Shown one piece after another: positions 7,611-16,616 of a stretch of 64,000 nt of DNA. The DNA is taken from the NCBI RefSeq assembly GCF_037646345.1, contig NZ_JBBEWR010000006.1, positions 124,001 through 188,000 of the forward strand, in the 5' to 3' direction. The stretch's first letter is position 1; each line of letters opens with the position of its first letter. A model generated the notes under the pieces. It was not told the origin of the DNA. It searched no databases and saw nothing but the letters and a program-made list of their open reading frames with translations. The position numbers were made by a program, and so were the translations under genes. Source of the DNA: Ascidiimonas aurantiaca. Its GTDB lineage: Bacteria; Bacteroidota; Bacteroidia; Flavobacteriales; Flavobacteriaceae.

Positions 7611-8626
7611 AAATACTTGTTTCCGGTGGCCTGGGGTACATAGGTTCTCACACAGTAGTTGAACTTCAAAATGAAGGGTATGAGGTAGTGGTCATAGACA
7701 ACCTCTCCAATTCATCTATTGATGTGTTGCAGGGTATTACGGCTATTACCGGTAAAGAGCCGTTATTTGAAAAACTAGACCTGAGAGATAAAACAGCCGT
7801 AGCGTCTTTTTTCGGGAAGCATGAAGATATTGAAGGGATTATTCATTTTGCCGCTTTTAAAGCAGTAGGTGAAAGCGTTGAGCAGCCCCTGGCATATTAT
7901 GAGAATAATATTGGTACCCTTGTCTATCTCTTACAACATATACTTACTAAAGACACACCCTCTTTTATATTCAGTTCTTCCTGTACCGTGTACGGTCAGG
8001 CTGCACAGATGCCCATTACAGAACATGCCCCCGTTCAGGAAGCTATGTCTCCTTACGGAAATACCAAACAGATAGGGGAGGAGATCATTAAAGATGTATG
8101 CCTGGTAAATTCACATTTTAAAGCTATTTCCCTGCGGTATTTCAATCCCATTGGTGCGCATCCCAGTGGCTTGATCGGGGAATTACCTTTGGGAGTGCCA
8201 CAAAACCTGGTACCATATATCACACAAACAGCAGCAGGTATCCGAAAAGAATTATCTGTTTTTGGAGATGACTATCCTACGGAAGACGGGACCTGTATAA
8301 GAGATTATATTCATGTGGTAGATCTTGCCAAAGCGCATGTCGTGGCACTACAGCGATTGCTGGAAGGAGCAAATACTGCCAACTATGAAGTTTTTAATGT
8401 GGGTACAGGTAAAGGTAGTTCTGTACTCGAAGTGGTAAATGCATTTGAAAAGGCTACTGGTGTAAAACTGAACTATAAAATAGTAGAGAGAAGGCCCGGT
8501 GACGTTACCAGAGCTTTTGCCGATACTACCAAAGTTTCACGTGAATTAGGCTGGGAAGCACAATTTTCTTTAGAAGAAGCTCTGGAGTCTGCCTGGAAAT
8601 GGGAGAAAAAAATTAGAAACCTGTAA
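7607..8626 (+). CDS. galE: UDP-glucose 4-epimerase
   Basis: 339 residues of the short-chain dehydrogenase/extended family. It interconverts UDP-glucose and UDP-galactose with bound NAD. The NAD-binding GGLGYIGSH is at the N-terminus, FSSSCTVYG holds the catalytic serine, and SPYGNTK holds the Tyr-xxx-Lys pair near residue 148. RYFNPIGAH and RDYIHVVDLA are typical GalE segments. Length is normal (about 338). It overlaps the preceding aminotransferase by four bases, so the two probably supply nucleotide sugars for the same surface glycan. Activity on N-acetylated sugars is not excluded. Confidence 0.95.
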   Translation: MKILVSGGLGYIGSHTVVELQNEGYEVVVIDNLSNSSIDVLQGITAITGKEPLFEKLDLRDKTAVASFFGKHEDIEGIIHFAAFKAVGESVEQPLAYYENNIGTLVYLLQHILTKDTPSFIFSSSCTVYGQAAQMPITEHAPVQEAMSPYGNTKQIGEEIIKDVCLVNSHFKAISLRYFNPIGAHPSGLIGELPLGVPQNLVPYITQTAAGIRKELSVFGDDYPTEDGTCIRDYIHVVDLAKAHVVALQRLLEGANTANYEVFNVGTGKGSSVLEVVNAFEKATGVKLNYKIVERRPGDVTRAFADTTKVSRELGWEAQFSLEEALESAWKWEKKIRNL

Positions 8627-8644
8627 AATTTTAAATCTGTATTT

Positions 8645-9925
8645 ATGAAAAAGTGGAGCATCCTTTTTGTACTACTTATATCGGCGCAATTGATGGGTCA
8701 GGAATTGATTTTGCATTGCGGTGCCATTATAGATACAGAAACAGGAACCTTGTTGAAAGAGAAAACCCTGGTAGTATCCGGAAACCAGATCACAAAAGTA
8801 CTGGACGGGTATGTTTCGGTAAACGACAAAAAACAAGAGCTTATAGACCTCAGGAGTAAAGTGGTTTTACCGGGTTTAATAGATCTCCATGTACATATTG
8901 AAAGTGAATCCCGTCCCGGGCAGTATTTGTCCCGTTATACCGATAATCCGGCTGATGTAGCTCTCAGATCAACAGTGTATGCCGAAAAAACACTTATGGC
9001 CGGTTTTACAACAGTTAGGGATCTGGGAGGCACCGGTGTAAACATTTCTTTGCGAAAGGCAATAGATGCAGGATGGGTAAAGGGCCCCAGAATATTTACA
9101 GCAGGCAAAGCAATTGGAACCACCGGTGGGCATGCAGACCCCACCAATGGGAGCCGCAAAGGTTTGTTCCCGCATCCGGGACCAGAAGAAGGTGTTATTA
9201 ATTCGCCAAATGAGGCCCGTCAGGCAGTAAGACAACGTTATAAGGATGGGTCAGATGTAATAAAGATAACTGCTACAGGAGGAGTACTCAGTGTAGCTAA
9301 AAGCGGAAGTAACCCTCAGTTTACCATAGAAGAAATAAAAGCAATTACCGAAACCGCTAAAGATTACGGAATGCTTACCGCCGCCCATGCACATGGGGAC
9401 GAAGGGATGCAGCGTGCGGTTAGCGGAGGAATAAAAACTATAGAACACGGTACTTTTATGAGTGAGGAGACCATGGAACTCATGATAAAGCACAAGGCCT
9501 ATTTAGTACCTACCATTACGGCGGGTAAGCAGGTTGCTGAAAAAGCAGAAGTACCGGGTTTCTACCCTGAGGTAGTGGCTCAGAAAGCCAGAGAAGTAGG
9601 CCCGCAAATACAGGGCACTTTTCAAAAAGCATACAAAAAAGGGGTGCCTATCGCTTTTGGTACTGATGCGGGTGTTTTTCCACATGGTGAAAATGGCCGG
9701 GAATTTCGATATATGGTAGAAGCCGGTATGCCTGTTATGGAAGCCATACAATCTGCCACCGTTACCAACGCTCAACTTTTAGGTATGGAAGATAAACTGG
9801 GTAAACTGCAAGAAGGGTTTCTGGCAGATATCATAGCCGTAAAAAAAGATCCGCAAAAAGAAGTACAGACCCTCGAAGAAGTAGTATTCGTTATGAAAAA
9901 CGGAGTGATCTATAAAAATGAGTAG
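8645..9925 (+). CDS. Secreted metal-dependent amidohydrolase (imidazolonepropionase-like)
   Basis: 426 residues with an N-terminal signal peptide (WSILFVLLISAQLMGQ), so probably periplasmic. The metal-binding motif is DLHVHIE near residue 81; further ligands are in AAHAHGDEG and IEHGTFMS, with the catalytic aspartate in FGTDAGVFPHG. This is the amidohydrolase subgroup that includes Xaa-Pro and Xaa-Arg dipeptidases and organophosphate-acid-anhydrolase-like proteins. A role in hydrolysing dipeptides or cyclic amides is inferred. It lies 18 bases after galE and may be read from the same transcript, though function suggests an independent unit. Confidence 0.85.
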   Translation: MKKWSILFVLLISAQLMGQELILHCGAIIDTETGTLLKEKTLVVSGNQITKVLDGYVSVNDKKQELIDLRSKVVLPGLIDLHVHIESESRPGQYLSRYTDNPADVALRSTVYAEKTLMAGFTTVRDLGGTGVNISLRKAIDAGWVKGPRIFTAGKAIGTTGGHADPTNGSRKGLFPHPGPEEGVINSPNEARQAVRQRYKDGSDVIKITATGGVLSVAKSGSNPQFTIEEIKAITETAKDYGMLTAAHAHGDEGMQRAVSGGIKTIEHGTFMSEETMELMIKHKAYLVPTITAGKQVAEKAEVPGFYPEVVAQKAREVGPQIQGTFQKAYKKGVPIAFGTDAGVFPHGENGREFRYMVEAGMPVMEAIQSATVTNAQLLGMEDKLGKLQEGFLADIIAVKKDPQKEVQTLEEVVFVMKNGVIYKNE

Positions 9926-9953
9926 CCGTTAGGAATGCGAAGAAAAAGAGGTT

Positions 9954-10307
9954 ATGAGTGAATTTCCGGATATATACAGCCTGCTGGATGAAGCCGAAAA
10001 ACAAAAGCTTTACCAAAAGCTCGTGGTCCAGTTAAAAAAAGATCTGCGATCTGCGCAAATATATGAATTGCCGGAAGACACTGTAAAACCTGAAGCCTTA
10101 AAAACCTTTTTACAGCAAACCGTTCTGCATTTAATTAACCATAACTTTGCAACGTATCTTAACCTTCTTTACATTGTAGATGTTCATGAGAGCCAGATTA
10201 AACAGTTGGACGGAGCAGACGTAGGCCAATTGTCTGAGGGGGTTACTTTTCTTATACTAAAAAGAGAGTGGCAAAAGGTTTGGATACGTAATAACTTGTC
10301 TAAATAA
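9954..10307 (+). CDS. Conserved hypothetical protein, 117 residues
   Basis: A soluble, mostly helical protein beginning MSEFPDIYSLLDEAEKQKLY, with no signal peptide or membrane segment. The composition is ordinary for the genome, and the gene sits 28 bases after the amidohydrolase and before the sucA promoter. No motif or family was recognised. Similar small proteins of unknown function are common in Flavobacteria, and nothing in the sequence indicates a reaction. Confidence 0.75.
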   Translation: MSEFPDIYSLLDEAEKQKLYQKLVVQLKKDLRSAQIYELPEDTVKPEALKTFLQQTVLHLINHNFATYLNLLYIVDVHESQIKQLDGADVGQLSEGVTFLILKREWQKVWIRNNLSK

Positions 10308-10400
10308 TTGTGTTTTTACAGGTTGAGCGTGAAACATTTAAAATCCTGTTAAGAATCCTATTTTCTTAGAGTAATAAATAGAGGTTGTTGCTAAATGTTG

Positions 10401-10408
10401 TATTTTTG
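10401..10408 (+). promoter_or_regulatory. -7 promoter element for sucA
   Basis: TATTTTTG matches TAnnTTTG, 39 bases before the sucA ATG. No good -33 element at the usual spacing is seen. Confidence 0.45.
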
Positions 10409-10446
10409 AACAAATTTTATCACAAAGATATTTTGCAAACGATTAT

Positions 10447-13227
10447 ATGGATAAATATTCCTTTTTAAACGCTGCACACACTTCTTTTTTTGCAGATTTA
10501 TACGATCAGTATTTACAGAATCCCGACAGTATTGAGCCCAGTTGGAGAGCCTTTTTTCAGGGGTTTGACTTCGGTATGGAGAACGGTGGTTACCCTTCTG
10601 AAGGAGATATCACTGTAACCAAAGCAGACACAGGAGAAACTGTTACCGTCTCAGAAAAAGTACGAAAAGAGTTTCAGGTATTACGGTTAATAGACGGTTA
10701 CAGAAGCCGGGGGCATCTTTTTACCAAAACCAATCCGGTGAGGGAACGTAGAAAATATGCACCTAATCTGGACATTAGTAATTTCGGGCTTACCGAAAAA
10801 GATCTCGACAGCACTTTTGACGCCGGAGATATCTTAGGTATTGGTACCTCATCACTACGAAAGATCATTGAGCATCTCGAAAATATTTATTGCGATGCAA
10901 TTGGTATTGAATACATGTACATCAGGAAACCTGAAGAAATACAATGGATTCAAAACAAACTCAATGTAAACGATAATCATCCTGATTTCAATATTGACCA
11001 GAAAAAGCATATTCTAAAAAAATTAAATGAGGCTGTTTCGTTCGAGACCTTTCTGCATACCAAGTACGTAGGGCAAAAGCGTTTTTCACTGGAAGGAGGC
11101 GAATCATTAATTCCTGCGCTTGATGCACTATTGGAGAAAGCAGCCGATATGGGCGTGAAACAATTTGTTATGGGAATGGCACACCGGGGAAGACTCAGTG
11201 TACTTACCAATATTTTTGGAAAATCAGCAAAAAACATTTTTAGCGAGTTTGAAGGAAAAGACTATGAGCAGGCCGTTTTTGACGGAGATGTAAAATACCA
11301 TTTGGGTTGGACCAGTGACCGCGAAACCGATGGCGGAAAAAAAATAAACATAAACATAGCTCCCAACCCTTCACATTTGGAAACCGTAGGCGCTGTTGTA
11401 GAAGGTATTGCCAGGGCTAAACAAGACAAGCACTATCCTGATGACTTTTCCAAAGTGCTTCCCATTATTGTTCATGGGGATGCAGCCATAGCCGGACAAG
11501 GAGTGGTTTATGAGATTGTGCAAATGGCACAACTGGACGGTTACAAAACTAATGGCACCATACATATTGTAGTCAATAATCAAATTGGTTTTACCACTAA
11601 TTACCTCGATGCCCGCTCCTCAACTTATTGTACCGATGTGGGCAAAGTAACCCTTTCTCCCGTATTGCACGTAAATGCCGATGATGCCGAAGCAGTAGTA
11701 CACGCTTCACTTTTTGCTCTGGATTTCAGAATGACCTTTAAAAGAGATGTCTTTATAGATCTTCTAGGCTATCGAAAATACGGCCATAATGAAGGAGATG
11801 AACCTCGCTTTACCCAACCCAGACTCTATAAAGCAATTTCAAGACATAAAAATCCACGAGATATTTATGCTGAAAAGCTTATAGATCAGGGTATTATTGA
11901 TGATGCATATGTAAAGAACCTGGAAAGTGATTATAAATCCCGTCTGGAAGAAAAACTGGAAGATTCCAAAAAAGAAGAAAAGACAATTATAACTCCTTTT
12001 ATGCAGGATGAATGGAAAGGTTTCCAGCCTGTACAAGAGGATGCCATGTTACAACCAGTTGATACAACTTTTGATAAAGATACCTTGGCAGAACTGGCCG
12101 AAGTATTGAGTAAATTGCCATCTGACAAAAAGTTCCTTCGCAAGATAGAAAAGCTTATCAATGAGCGGCACAAAATGTTTTTCGAAACTGACAAACTGGA
12201 TTGGTCAATGGGAGAACTTCTGGCCTATGCCACCCTTTTAAAAGAAGGATTTGATGTTCGTATTACCGGTCAGGATGTGGAGCGTGGAACCTTCTCGCAC
12301 CGTCATGCCGTTTTAAAAGTAGAAGATAGTGAAGAAGAAGTGGTATTGCACAATCACCTGGCAGAAGAACAGGGGCAATTCTTTATCTATAATTCCCTCT
12401 TGTCAGAATATGGAGTTGTAGGGTTTGATTATGGGTATGCTATGGCCAGTCCTGATACCCTTACCATCTGGGAAGCCCAGTTTGGCGATTTTAGTAATGG
12501 GGCCCAGATCATGATAGATCAATACATTTCTTCTGCAGAAGATAAATGGAAGCTTCAAAACGGACTCGTCATGCTTTTGCCTCACGGGTATGAAGGGCAG
12601 GGAGCAGAGCACTCTTCTGCAAGAATGGAGCGGTATCTTCAATTATGTGCCAAAGACAATATGTTTGTAGCCAATTGTACCACACCTGCCAATTTTTATC
12701 ATCTCCTCAGGAGACAAATGAAAGCAGGATATCGCAAACCTTTAATCGTATTTACTCCTAAAAGTTTGCTGAGGCACCCCAAAGCAGTTTCTACAGTAGA
12801 TGAGCTGGTAAACGGAAGCTTTCAGATGCTTATAGATGATACAGAAGCTAAGACAGATAAAGTAAAAACCGTAGTTTTCTGTTCCGGTAAGTTTTACTAT
12901 GATCTCCATCAGGAGCGAGAGACCAGAGGGCGCGATGATATGGCATTGGTACGAATAGAGCAGTTATTCCCTCTGCCGGTGACCCAGATGAAAGAAGTTA
13001 TTAAAAGATATACAAAAGCAGATGACCTTGTGTGGGCACAAGAAGAGCCCCGTAATATGGGTGCATGGAGTCATTTACTTATGCATTTTGAAGATGCACA
13101 TAGCCTGAGAGTAGCTTCCAGAAGGTTTTATGCCTCTCCGGCGGCCGGGAGTGCTACCCGGGATAAAAAACGCCAACAGGAAGTGATAGATTACGTTTTT
13201 GATAAGACAAAAAATAATATGCATTAA
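10447..13227 (+). CDS. sucA: 2-oxoglutarate dehydrogenase E1 component
   Basis: 926 residues, the usual length for SucA. It is the thiamine-diphosphate-dependent decarboxylase of the TCA-cycle 2-oxoglutarate dehydrogenase complex. The N-terminal segment has FFADLYDQYLQNPDSIEPSW, which anchors E1 to the complex. GMAHRGRLSVLTNIFGK and GDAAIAGQGVVYE form part of the ThDP/Mg site. HNHLAEEQGQF and EAQFGDFSNGAQ lie in the transketolase-like pyrimidine domain, and the C-terminus has EEPRNMGAW. It is followed 61 bases later by sucB in the same orientation. Confidence 0.98.
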   Translation: MDKYSFLNAAHTSFFADLYDQYLQNPDSIEPSWRAFFQGFDFGMENGGYPSEGDITVTKADTGETVTVSEKVRKEFQVLRLIDGYRSRGHLFTKTNPVRERRKYAPNLDISNFGLTEKDLDSTFDAGDILGIGTSSLRKIIEHLENIYCDAIGIEYMYIRKPEEIQWIQNKLNVNDNHPDFNIDQKKHILKKLNEAVSFETFLHTKYVGQKRFSLEGGESLIPALDALLEKAADMGVKQFVMGMAHRGRLSVLTNIFGKSAKNIFSEFEGKDYEQAVFDGDVKYHLGWTSDRETDGGKKININIAPNPSHLETVGAVVEGIARAKQDKHYPDDFSKVLPIIVHGDAAIAGQGVVYEIVQMAQLDGYKTNGTIHIVVNNQIGFTTNYLDARSSTYCTDVGKVTLSPVLHVNADDAEAVVHASLFALDFRMTFKRDVFIDLLGYRKYGHNEGDEPRFTQPRLYKAISRHKNPRDIYAEKLIDQGIIDDAYVKNLESDYKSRLEEKLEDSKKEEKTIITPFMQDEWKGFQPVQEDAMLQPVDTTFDKDTLAELAEVLSKLPSDKKFLRKIEKLINERHKMFFETDKLDWSMGELLAYATLLKEGFDVRITGQDVERGTFSHRHAVLKVEDSEEEVVLHNHLAEEQGQFFIYNSLLSEYGVVGFDYGYAMASPDTLTIWEAQFGDFSNGAQIMIDQYISSAEDKWKLQNGLVMLLPHGYEGQGAEHSSARMERYLQLCAKDNMFVANCTTPANFYHLLRRQMKAGYRKPLIVFTPKSLLRHPKAVSTVDELVNGSFQMLIDDTEAKTDKVKTVVFCSGKFYYDLHQERETRGRDDMALVRIEQLFPLPVTQMKEVIKRYTKADDLVWAQEEPRNMGAWSHLLMHFEDAHSLRVASRRFYASPAAGSATRDKKRQQEVIDYVFDKTKNNMH

Positions 13228-13288
13228 TTCAAAGTTCAGAATTCGTTCTGTACGCATCAATACAACACATAATTAAAGATATTACAGT

Positions 13289-14527
13289 ATGATCCTAGAA
13301 ATGAAAGTCCCTTCTCCGGGAGAATCGATTACAGAAGTAGAAATTGCACAGTGGCTGGTGGCTGATGGTGATTATGTGGAAAAGGACCAGGCCATTGCTG
13401 AGGTAGATTCCGACAAAGCTACTCTGGAGCTTCCGGCCGAAGCAAGTGGTATTATTACCCTGAAGGCCGAAGAGGGAGATGCCGTAGCGGTTGGAGAAGT
13501 GGTATGCCATATAGATACCAGTGCTGCTAAGCCTGAGGGTGCAACTCAAGAGAAAAAAGAAGACACCACACCTGAAACTGAGGCACCCGCAAAGGAAACC
13601 CCTGAGCAAGCTAAAGAAACAGAAAAGCAACCCGAAACAAAAACTACTTACGCTACAGGAACCGCTAGTCCTGCAGCCAAGAAAATACTGCATGAAAAGG
13701 AAATTGAACCTTCTTCAGTAAAGGGTACCGGAAAAGATGGCCGTATTACCAAAAATGACGCACTTCAGGCCGTGCCTTCCATGGGTACTCCGGGAGGAGG
13801 CAGCAGAGGTTCCGAGCGAACCAAACTTTCCATGCTTCGCAGAAAAGTAGCCCAGAGACTGGTAACTGCCAAAAATGAAACGGCCATGCTTACTACTTTT
13901 AATGAAGTAGATATGAGTGCTATTTTCGCACTGAGAAGTGAGTATAAAGAAGAATTTAAAGCTAAACACGGGGTAGGCCTCGGTTTTATGAGTTTCTTTA
14001 CCAAAGCAGTAGTACGGGCATTGGGGCTGTTTCCCGATGTAAACTCAATGATTGATGGTGACCATAAGATCACATACGACTTCTGCGATATTTCTGTGGC
14101 AGTGTCCGGCCCTAAAGGCCTGATGGTTCCAGTAGTGAGAAATGCAGAGAACTTAAGTTTCAGAGGTGTGGAAAATGAAATAAAAAGACTGGCCATACGT
14201 GCGCGCGACGGACAAATTACCGTTGATGAAATGACAGGAGGCACCTTTACGATCTCTAATGGAGGCGTATTTGGCTCTATGTTGTCCACCCCCATTATTA
14301 ATCCGCCACAGAGTGGTATTTTGGGAATGCACAATATTGTTGAAAGACCGGTAGTAAAAGACGGGCAAATAGTAGTGGCTCCGGTAATGTACGTGGCGCT
14401 TTCTTATGATCACCGAATCATAGACGGAAGAGAATCAGTAGGTTTCCTGGTAGCGGTTAAAGAAGCTTTGGAAGATCCGGAAACTATTTTAATGGATGGA
14501 AATGCAAAAAAAGCCCTGGAGCTTTAG
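13289..14527 (+). CDS. sucB: Dihydrolipoamide succinyltransferase, E2 of 2-oxoglutarate dehydrogenase
   Basis: 412 residues. The N-terminal lipoyl domain has the lipoylated lysine in EVDSDKATLEL (Lys43). A Glu/Thr/Ala/Pro-rich linker follows (about 80-125), then the E3-binding peripheral domain (ASPAAKKILHEKEIEPSSV and GKDGRITKNDAL). The C-terminal catalytic acyltransferase domain ends with the active-site motif SYDHRIIDGRESV. It transfers the succinyl group from E1 to CoA. It forms an operon with sucA, and the E3 gene is not in the window. A strong palindromic terminator begins seven bases after the stop codon. Confidence 0.98.
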   Translation: MILEMKVPSPGESITEVEIAQWLVADGDYVEKDQAIAEVDSDKATLELPAEASGIITLKAEEGDAVAVGEVVCHIDTSAAKPEGATQEKKEDTTPETEAPAKETPEQAKETEKQPETKTTYATGTASPAAKKILHEKEIEPSSVKGTGKDGRITKNDALQAVPSMGTPGGGSRGSERTKLSMLRRKVAQRLVTAKNETAMLTTFNEVDMSAIFALRSEYKEEFKAKHGVGLGFMSFFTKAVVRALGLFPDVNSMIDGDHKITYDFCDISVAVSGPKGLMVPVVRNAENLSFRGVENEIKRLAIRARDGQITVDEMTGGTFTISNGGVFGSMLSTPIINPPQSGILGMHNIVERPVVKDGQIVVAPVMYVALSYDHRIIDGRESVGFLVAVKEALEDPETILMDGNAKKALEL

Positions 14528-14533
14528 GAAAGT

Positions 14534-14585
14534 GCTAAATAAAAAAAAAGCCTCTTTTGCAAAAGAGGCTTTTTTTTTATTTAGC
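14534..14585. terminator. Bidirectional terminator formed by a 52-bp perfect palindrome
   Basis: The two 25-base arms (14534-14558 and 14561-14585) are exact reverse complements around a central GC, itself palindromic. The core is GCCTCTTTT / AAAAGAGGC flanked by nine A and nine T. Each strand therefore gives a GC-containing hairpin followed by a T-run. It serves sucB on the plus strand and the 35-residue membrane microprotein on the minus strand. Confidence 0.9.
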
Positions 14586-14602
14586 AGCAACTCTCTAAAA
14601 GC

Positions 14603-14710
14603 TTATACAGTTACCAAATACACAATATTGTAAACCAACACGATAAATGAAAGAACAAAGATTAATATCGGTAACACATTTTCATTTCTCATTGACTTAT
14701 TAGTTTCCAT
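14603..14710 (-). CDS. Single-pass membrane microprotein, 35 residues
   Basis: The ATG is at 14708-14710 and the stop TAA at 14603-14605. The product has a short charged N-terminus (METNKSMRNE) and one hydrophobic helix (LPILIFVLSFIVLVYNIVYL) filling the rest, so an N-in single-pass inner-membrane topology is likely. The shared bidirectional terminator follows 18 bases downstream. A second microprotein of the same design lies at 15939-16052 on the other side of the response regulator. No function can be assigned. Confidence 0.55.
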   Translation of the reverse strand: METNKSMRNENVLPILIFVLSFIVLVYNIVYLVTV

Positions 14711-14826
14711 ATAAAAAGCTTTTTTATTGATTAATAGCATAACACAAAAGTGTTATTTTATACCAAGGCCGGCAATACGTATAAATACGTATTTTACTAT
14801 TCCTGATTTGGGAAACGTTATAGGTA

Positions 14827-15465
14827 TTATTGGTTAAGGAGCACATCCTTATGGTCTTTGGCCCAATGTAGTAAACTATTAATACGGGGGTGAAGGTTAA
14901 GTTTTTGTATAATATTACTTCTGTGTTTTTCAACCGTACGAGCAGAAATATATAATAAATCTGCAATTTCCTTATTGGTTTTATCGCTGGCTATATAGCG
15001 TAATATCTTTTTTTCTGAAGGGGTTAATAATTGTATGGCCGTATTTTCTTTTTTACTTTCCTCCAGCAGTTCCATGATTTTTGGACTGAAAAAGGGTGTT
15101 CCTGCCAGTACAGATTGCAGGCAGACTTCAATTTCCTCAATGGCAAACTCTTTTAATACATAGCCAAATATGTTGAGCTTTTTGGCTTCCAGCAGCAACT
15201 CTTTTTCACGATGTAAAGTAATAAGTATAATTTTTACATCGAGTTTGTTTTGTTTGCATTTGGCAGCTACTTCCAGACCGGACATAATGGGCATTTGTAT
15301 ATCCAGAATAGCAATAGCAGGTTTTTTCTTTACAATTTCATTATAGGCAGTATTGCCATTTTCGGCCATCCCACAAACATAGTAGCCCTTCTCAATTAAA
15401 AAATCGTAAAGGCCTTTCAGTAATAATGGGTGGTCATCTGCAATTACTATGGGAGCTTTTTTCAT
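14827..15465 (-). CDS. LuxR/NarL-type response regulator
   Basis: 212 residues. The N-terminal receiver domain has acidic residues in IADDHP, the phospho-acceptor Asp55 in AILDIQMPIMSG, the conserved threonine in IILITLH and lysine in YVLKE. The C-terminal LuxR-type helix-turn-helix (about 145-205) reads LTPSEKKILRYIA, KTNKEIADLLYISARTVEKH. It binds DNA when phosphorylated by a histidine kinase. No kinase gene is adjacent, so it is an orphan here. It lies between two small membrane microprotein genes transcribed in the same direction, which may be targets or partners. Confidence 0.93.
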   Translation of the reverse strand: MKKAPIVIADDHPLLLKGLYDFLIEKGYYVCGMAENGNTAYNEIVKKKPAIAILDIQMPIMSGLEVAAKCKQNKLDVKIILITLHREKELLLEAKKLNIFGYVLKEFAIEEIEVCLQSVLAGTPFFSPKIMELLEESKKENTAIQLLTPSEKKILRYIASDKTNKEIADLLYISARTVEKHRSNIIQKLNLHPRINSLLHWAKDHKDVLLNQ

Positions 15466-15896
15466 AATACAGGAATTATAAATGACCAGGAGCTTCTTTT
15501 TTTTCTGAGTCTGTTCTCATAATGCTTTTAAGTTCTTGCTACGCTTTTTAGCATTTTTAATGCCAGTTTGTTAAAGCCCTTCTCATGGTCTTTTATCGTG
15601 ATAATGTAAATATAATTTTCTTTGTTCAGTAGGTTGCCCGGGCGGGTGGTGTCTTTGCATGCTCAACAATATTTTAAGAAGCTTTCCCGAACGATTCTGA
15701 AAACATGAAGTTCTTTTTCGGGGATTATAAGCCTCTCAGAGAGCACAACTTCTCAACGTTACAAAAATACAAATACATATTCATTTGATCTGAAGTGCTT
15801 TGTGGTGTATTGATTAGTCGGGGGTTCTTCGTGTTGAAAATGAGCCAATTACAGTAAGCACAAATTGTAAGGCGCCTAAAAACAATTTAAAACAAA
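15466..15896. other. Intergenic region upstream of the response regulator
   Basis: About 430 bp with no supported gene. A minus-strand frame (about 15537-15670) reads like protein near its end but has no start codon. The right end is the terminator of the 37-residue microprotein. Nothing else was recognised. Confidence 0.5.
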
Positions 15897-15918
15897 GCCC
15901 CGGGGTTTCCCCCAGGGC
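15890..15918 (-). terminator. Rho-independent terminator of the 37-residue microprotein
   Basis: On the minus strand: GCCCTGGGG, GAAA loop, CCCCGGGGC (one G-T pair), then TTTGTTTT. It lies 20 bases after the stop codon of the microprotein and supports that the short frame is expressed. Confidence 0.8.
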
Positions 15919-15938
15919 ACTTGGTTATCGGTTACTAA

Positions 15939-16052
15939 TTAAATAGTAATAACCAAAAAAAAGTTTATTAGAAATGTAATAGCTATTAAGACGATAATGG
16001 AGACGAAATAAAAACCAGACCTGTCTGATTTAGCTTTGACCTTGGTTGGCAT
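15939..16052 (-). CDS. Single-pass membrane microprotein, 37 residues
   Basis: The ATG is at 16050-16052 and the stop TAA at 15939-15941. The basic N-terminus (MPTKVKAKSDRSG) is followed by one long hydrophobic stretch (FVSIIVLIAITFLINFFLV), giving a predicted N-in single-pass inner-membrane protein. A GC-rich terminator 20 bases downstream marks an independent transcript. It has the same design as the 35-residue product at 14603-14710, although the sequences are not clearly related. The function is unknown; small-complex stabiliser or toxin-like peptide are possibilities without evidence. Confidence 0.6.
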   Translation of the reverse strand: MPTKVKAKSDRSGFYFVSIIVLIAITFLINFFLVITI

Positions 16053-16089
16053 ACACAAAATTTTGACTATAAAAGTCGGCAATAAACAT

Positions 16090-16125
16090 GAAATAAAAAC
16101 GGGTGTTTTTACCTGTTTTTATTTC
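16090..16125. terminator. Inverted-repeat terminator after the aspartic protease-like gene
   Basis: Arms GAAATAAAAACGGGT (16090-16104) and ACCTGTTTTTATTTC (16111-16125) pair over 15 bp with one G-T pair around a six-base loop. The T-run follows on either strand. It begins five bases downstream of the stop codon of the 145-residue gene. Confidence 0.75.
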
Positions 16126-16129
16126 ATAT

Positions 16130-16567
16130 TTATTTTATATACAAACATTTTTTGTTGTAATCTATAACAGCTTTTGCCTTTGTTAACATGTCTGCTCCAA
16201 TAATACCGCTTACAGGAATGGCATCATGTTCTATCAATGCAGAATTTACATGAGCCATATTGAACAGGATAATAGGAACATTTTTCTTATGCCAGTGGCC
16301 TATACTTACTTTGTTCCTTTTAGCAATTTGAGTCTCCATGCCTCTTGCACCGGCACCAGAGGCTTTTACTTCGGTTTCTTCCGGGGTAAGTCTAAAATGT
16401 TCAATCGTATCAAACCCAACACAAGTACTTGATGCGCCGGTATCTAAAATAAAACGCCCCTCTACATCATTAATTTTAGCAATAATCTCAAAGTGATTAG
16501 TATTAGTATGTTTTAAAGGAATACAAGTATATCCTTTTTCCATCAGGAACTTTTTTAGTGAGATCAT
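16130..16567 (-). CDS. Retropepsin-like (clan AA) aspartic protease family protein
   Basis: 145 residues, about the size of one retropepsin monomer. The active-site motif FILDTGASSTCVGF places the catalytic aspartate at residue 42, and a later hydrophobic-hydrophobic-glycine segment, VSGIIGADML, matches the ILG-like motif. There is no signal peptide, so it is predicted cytoplasmic and would have to dimerise to be active. Substrates are unknown. It is transcribed divergently from tatD with overlapping promoters. Confidence 0.85.
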   Translation of the reverse strand: MISLKKFLMEKGYTCIPLKHTNTNHFEIIAKINDVEGRFILDTGASSTCVGFDTIEHFRLTPEETEVKASGAGARGMETQIAKRNKVSIGHWHKKNVPIILFNMAHVNSALIEHDAIPVSGIIGADMLTKAKAVIDYNKKCLYIK

Positions 16568-16581
16568 TTTTTCTTTTTTTA

Positions 16582-16612
16582 CAAATATAGTTAGTTATAC
16601 TGTATATTTTTG
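16582..16612. promoter_or_regulatory. Overlapping divergent promoters (aspartic protease-like gene and tatD)
   Basis: The minus-strand -7 element TATATTTG (16582-16589) serves the gene ending at 16567, and the plus-strand -7 element TATTTTTG (16605-16612) serves tatD at 16617. Each -7 lies where the other promoter's -33 would fall. The tatD transcript would start at or next to its ATG, suggesting a leaderless or nearly leaderless message. Confidence 0.5.
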
Positions 16613-16616
16613 CACC

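Noticed and set aside
13765..14334. 189-codon frame antisense to sucB
   Set aside because: It lies opposite a well-supported gene in a third-position-biased frame; a shadow.
15537..15670. Minus-strand reading frame ending NKLALKMLKSVART upstream of the response regulator
   Set aside because: It looks protein-like at its end but has no start codon after the upstream stop and no terminator. It may be a remnant but cannot be supported.
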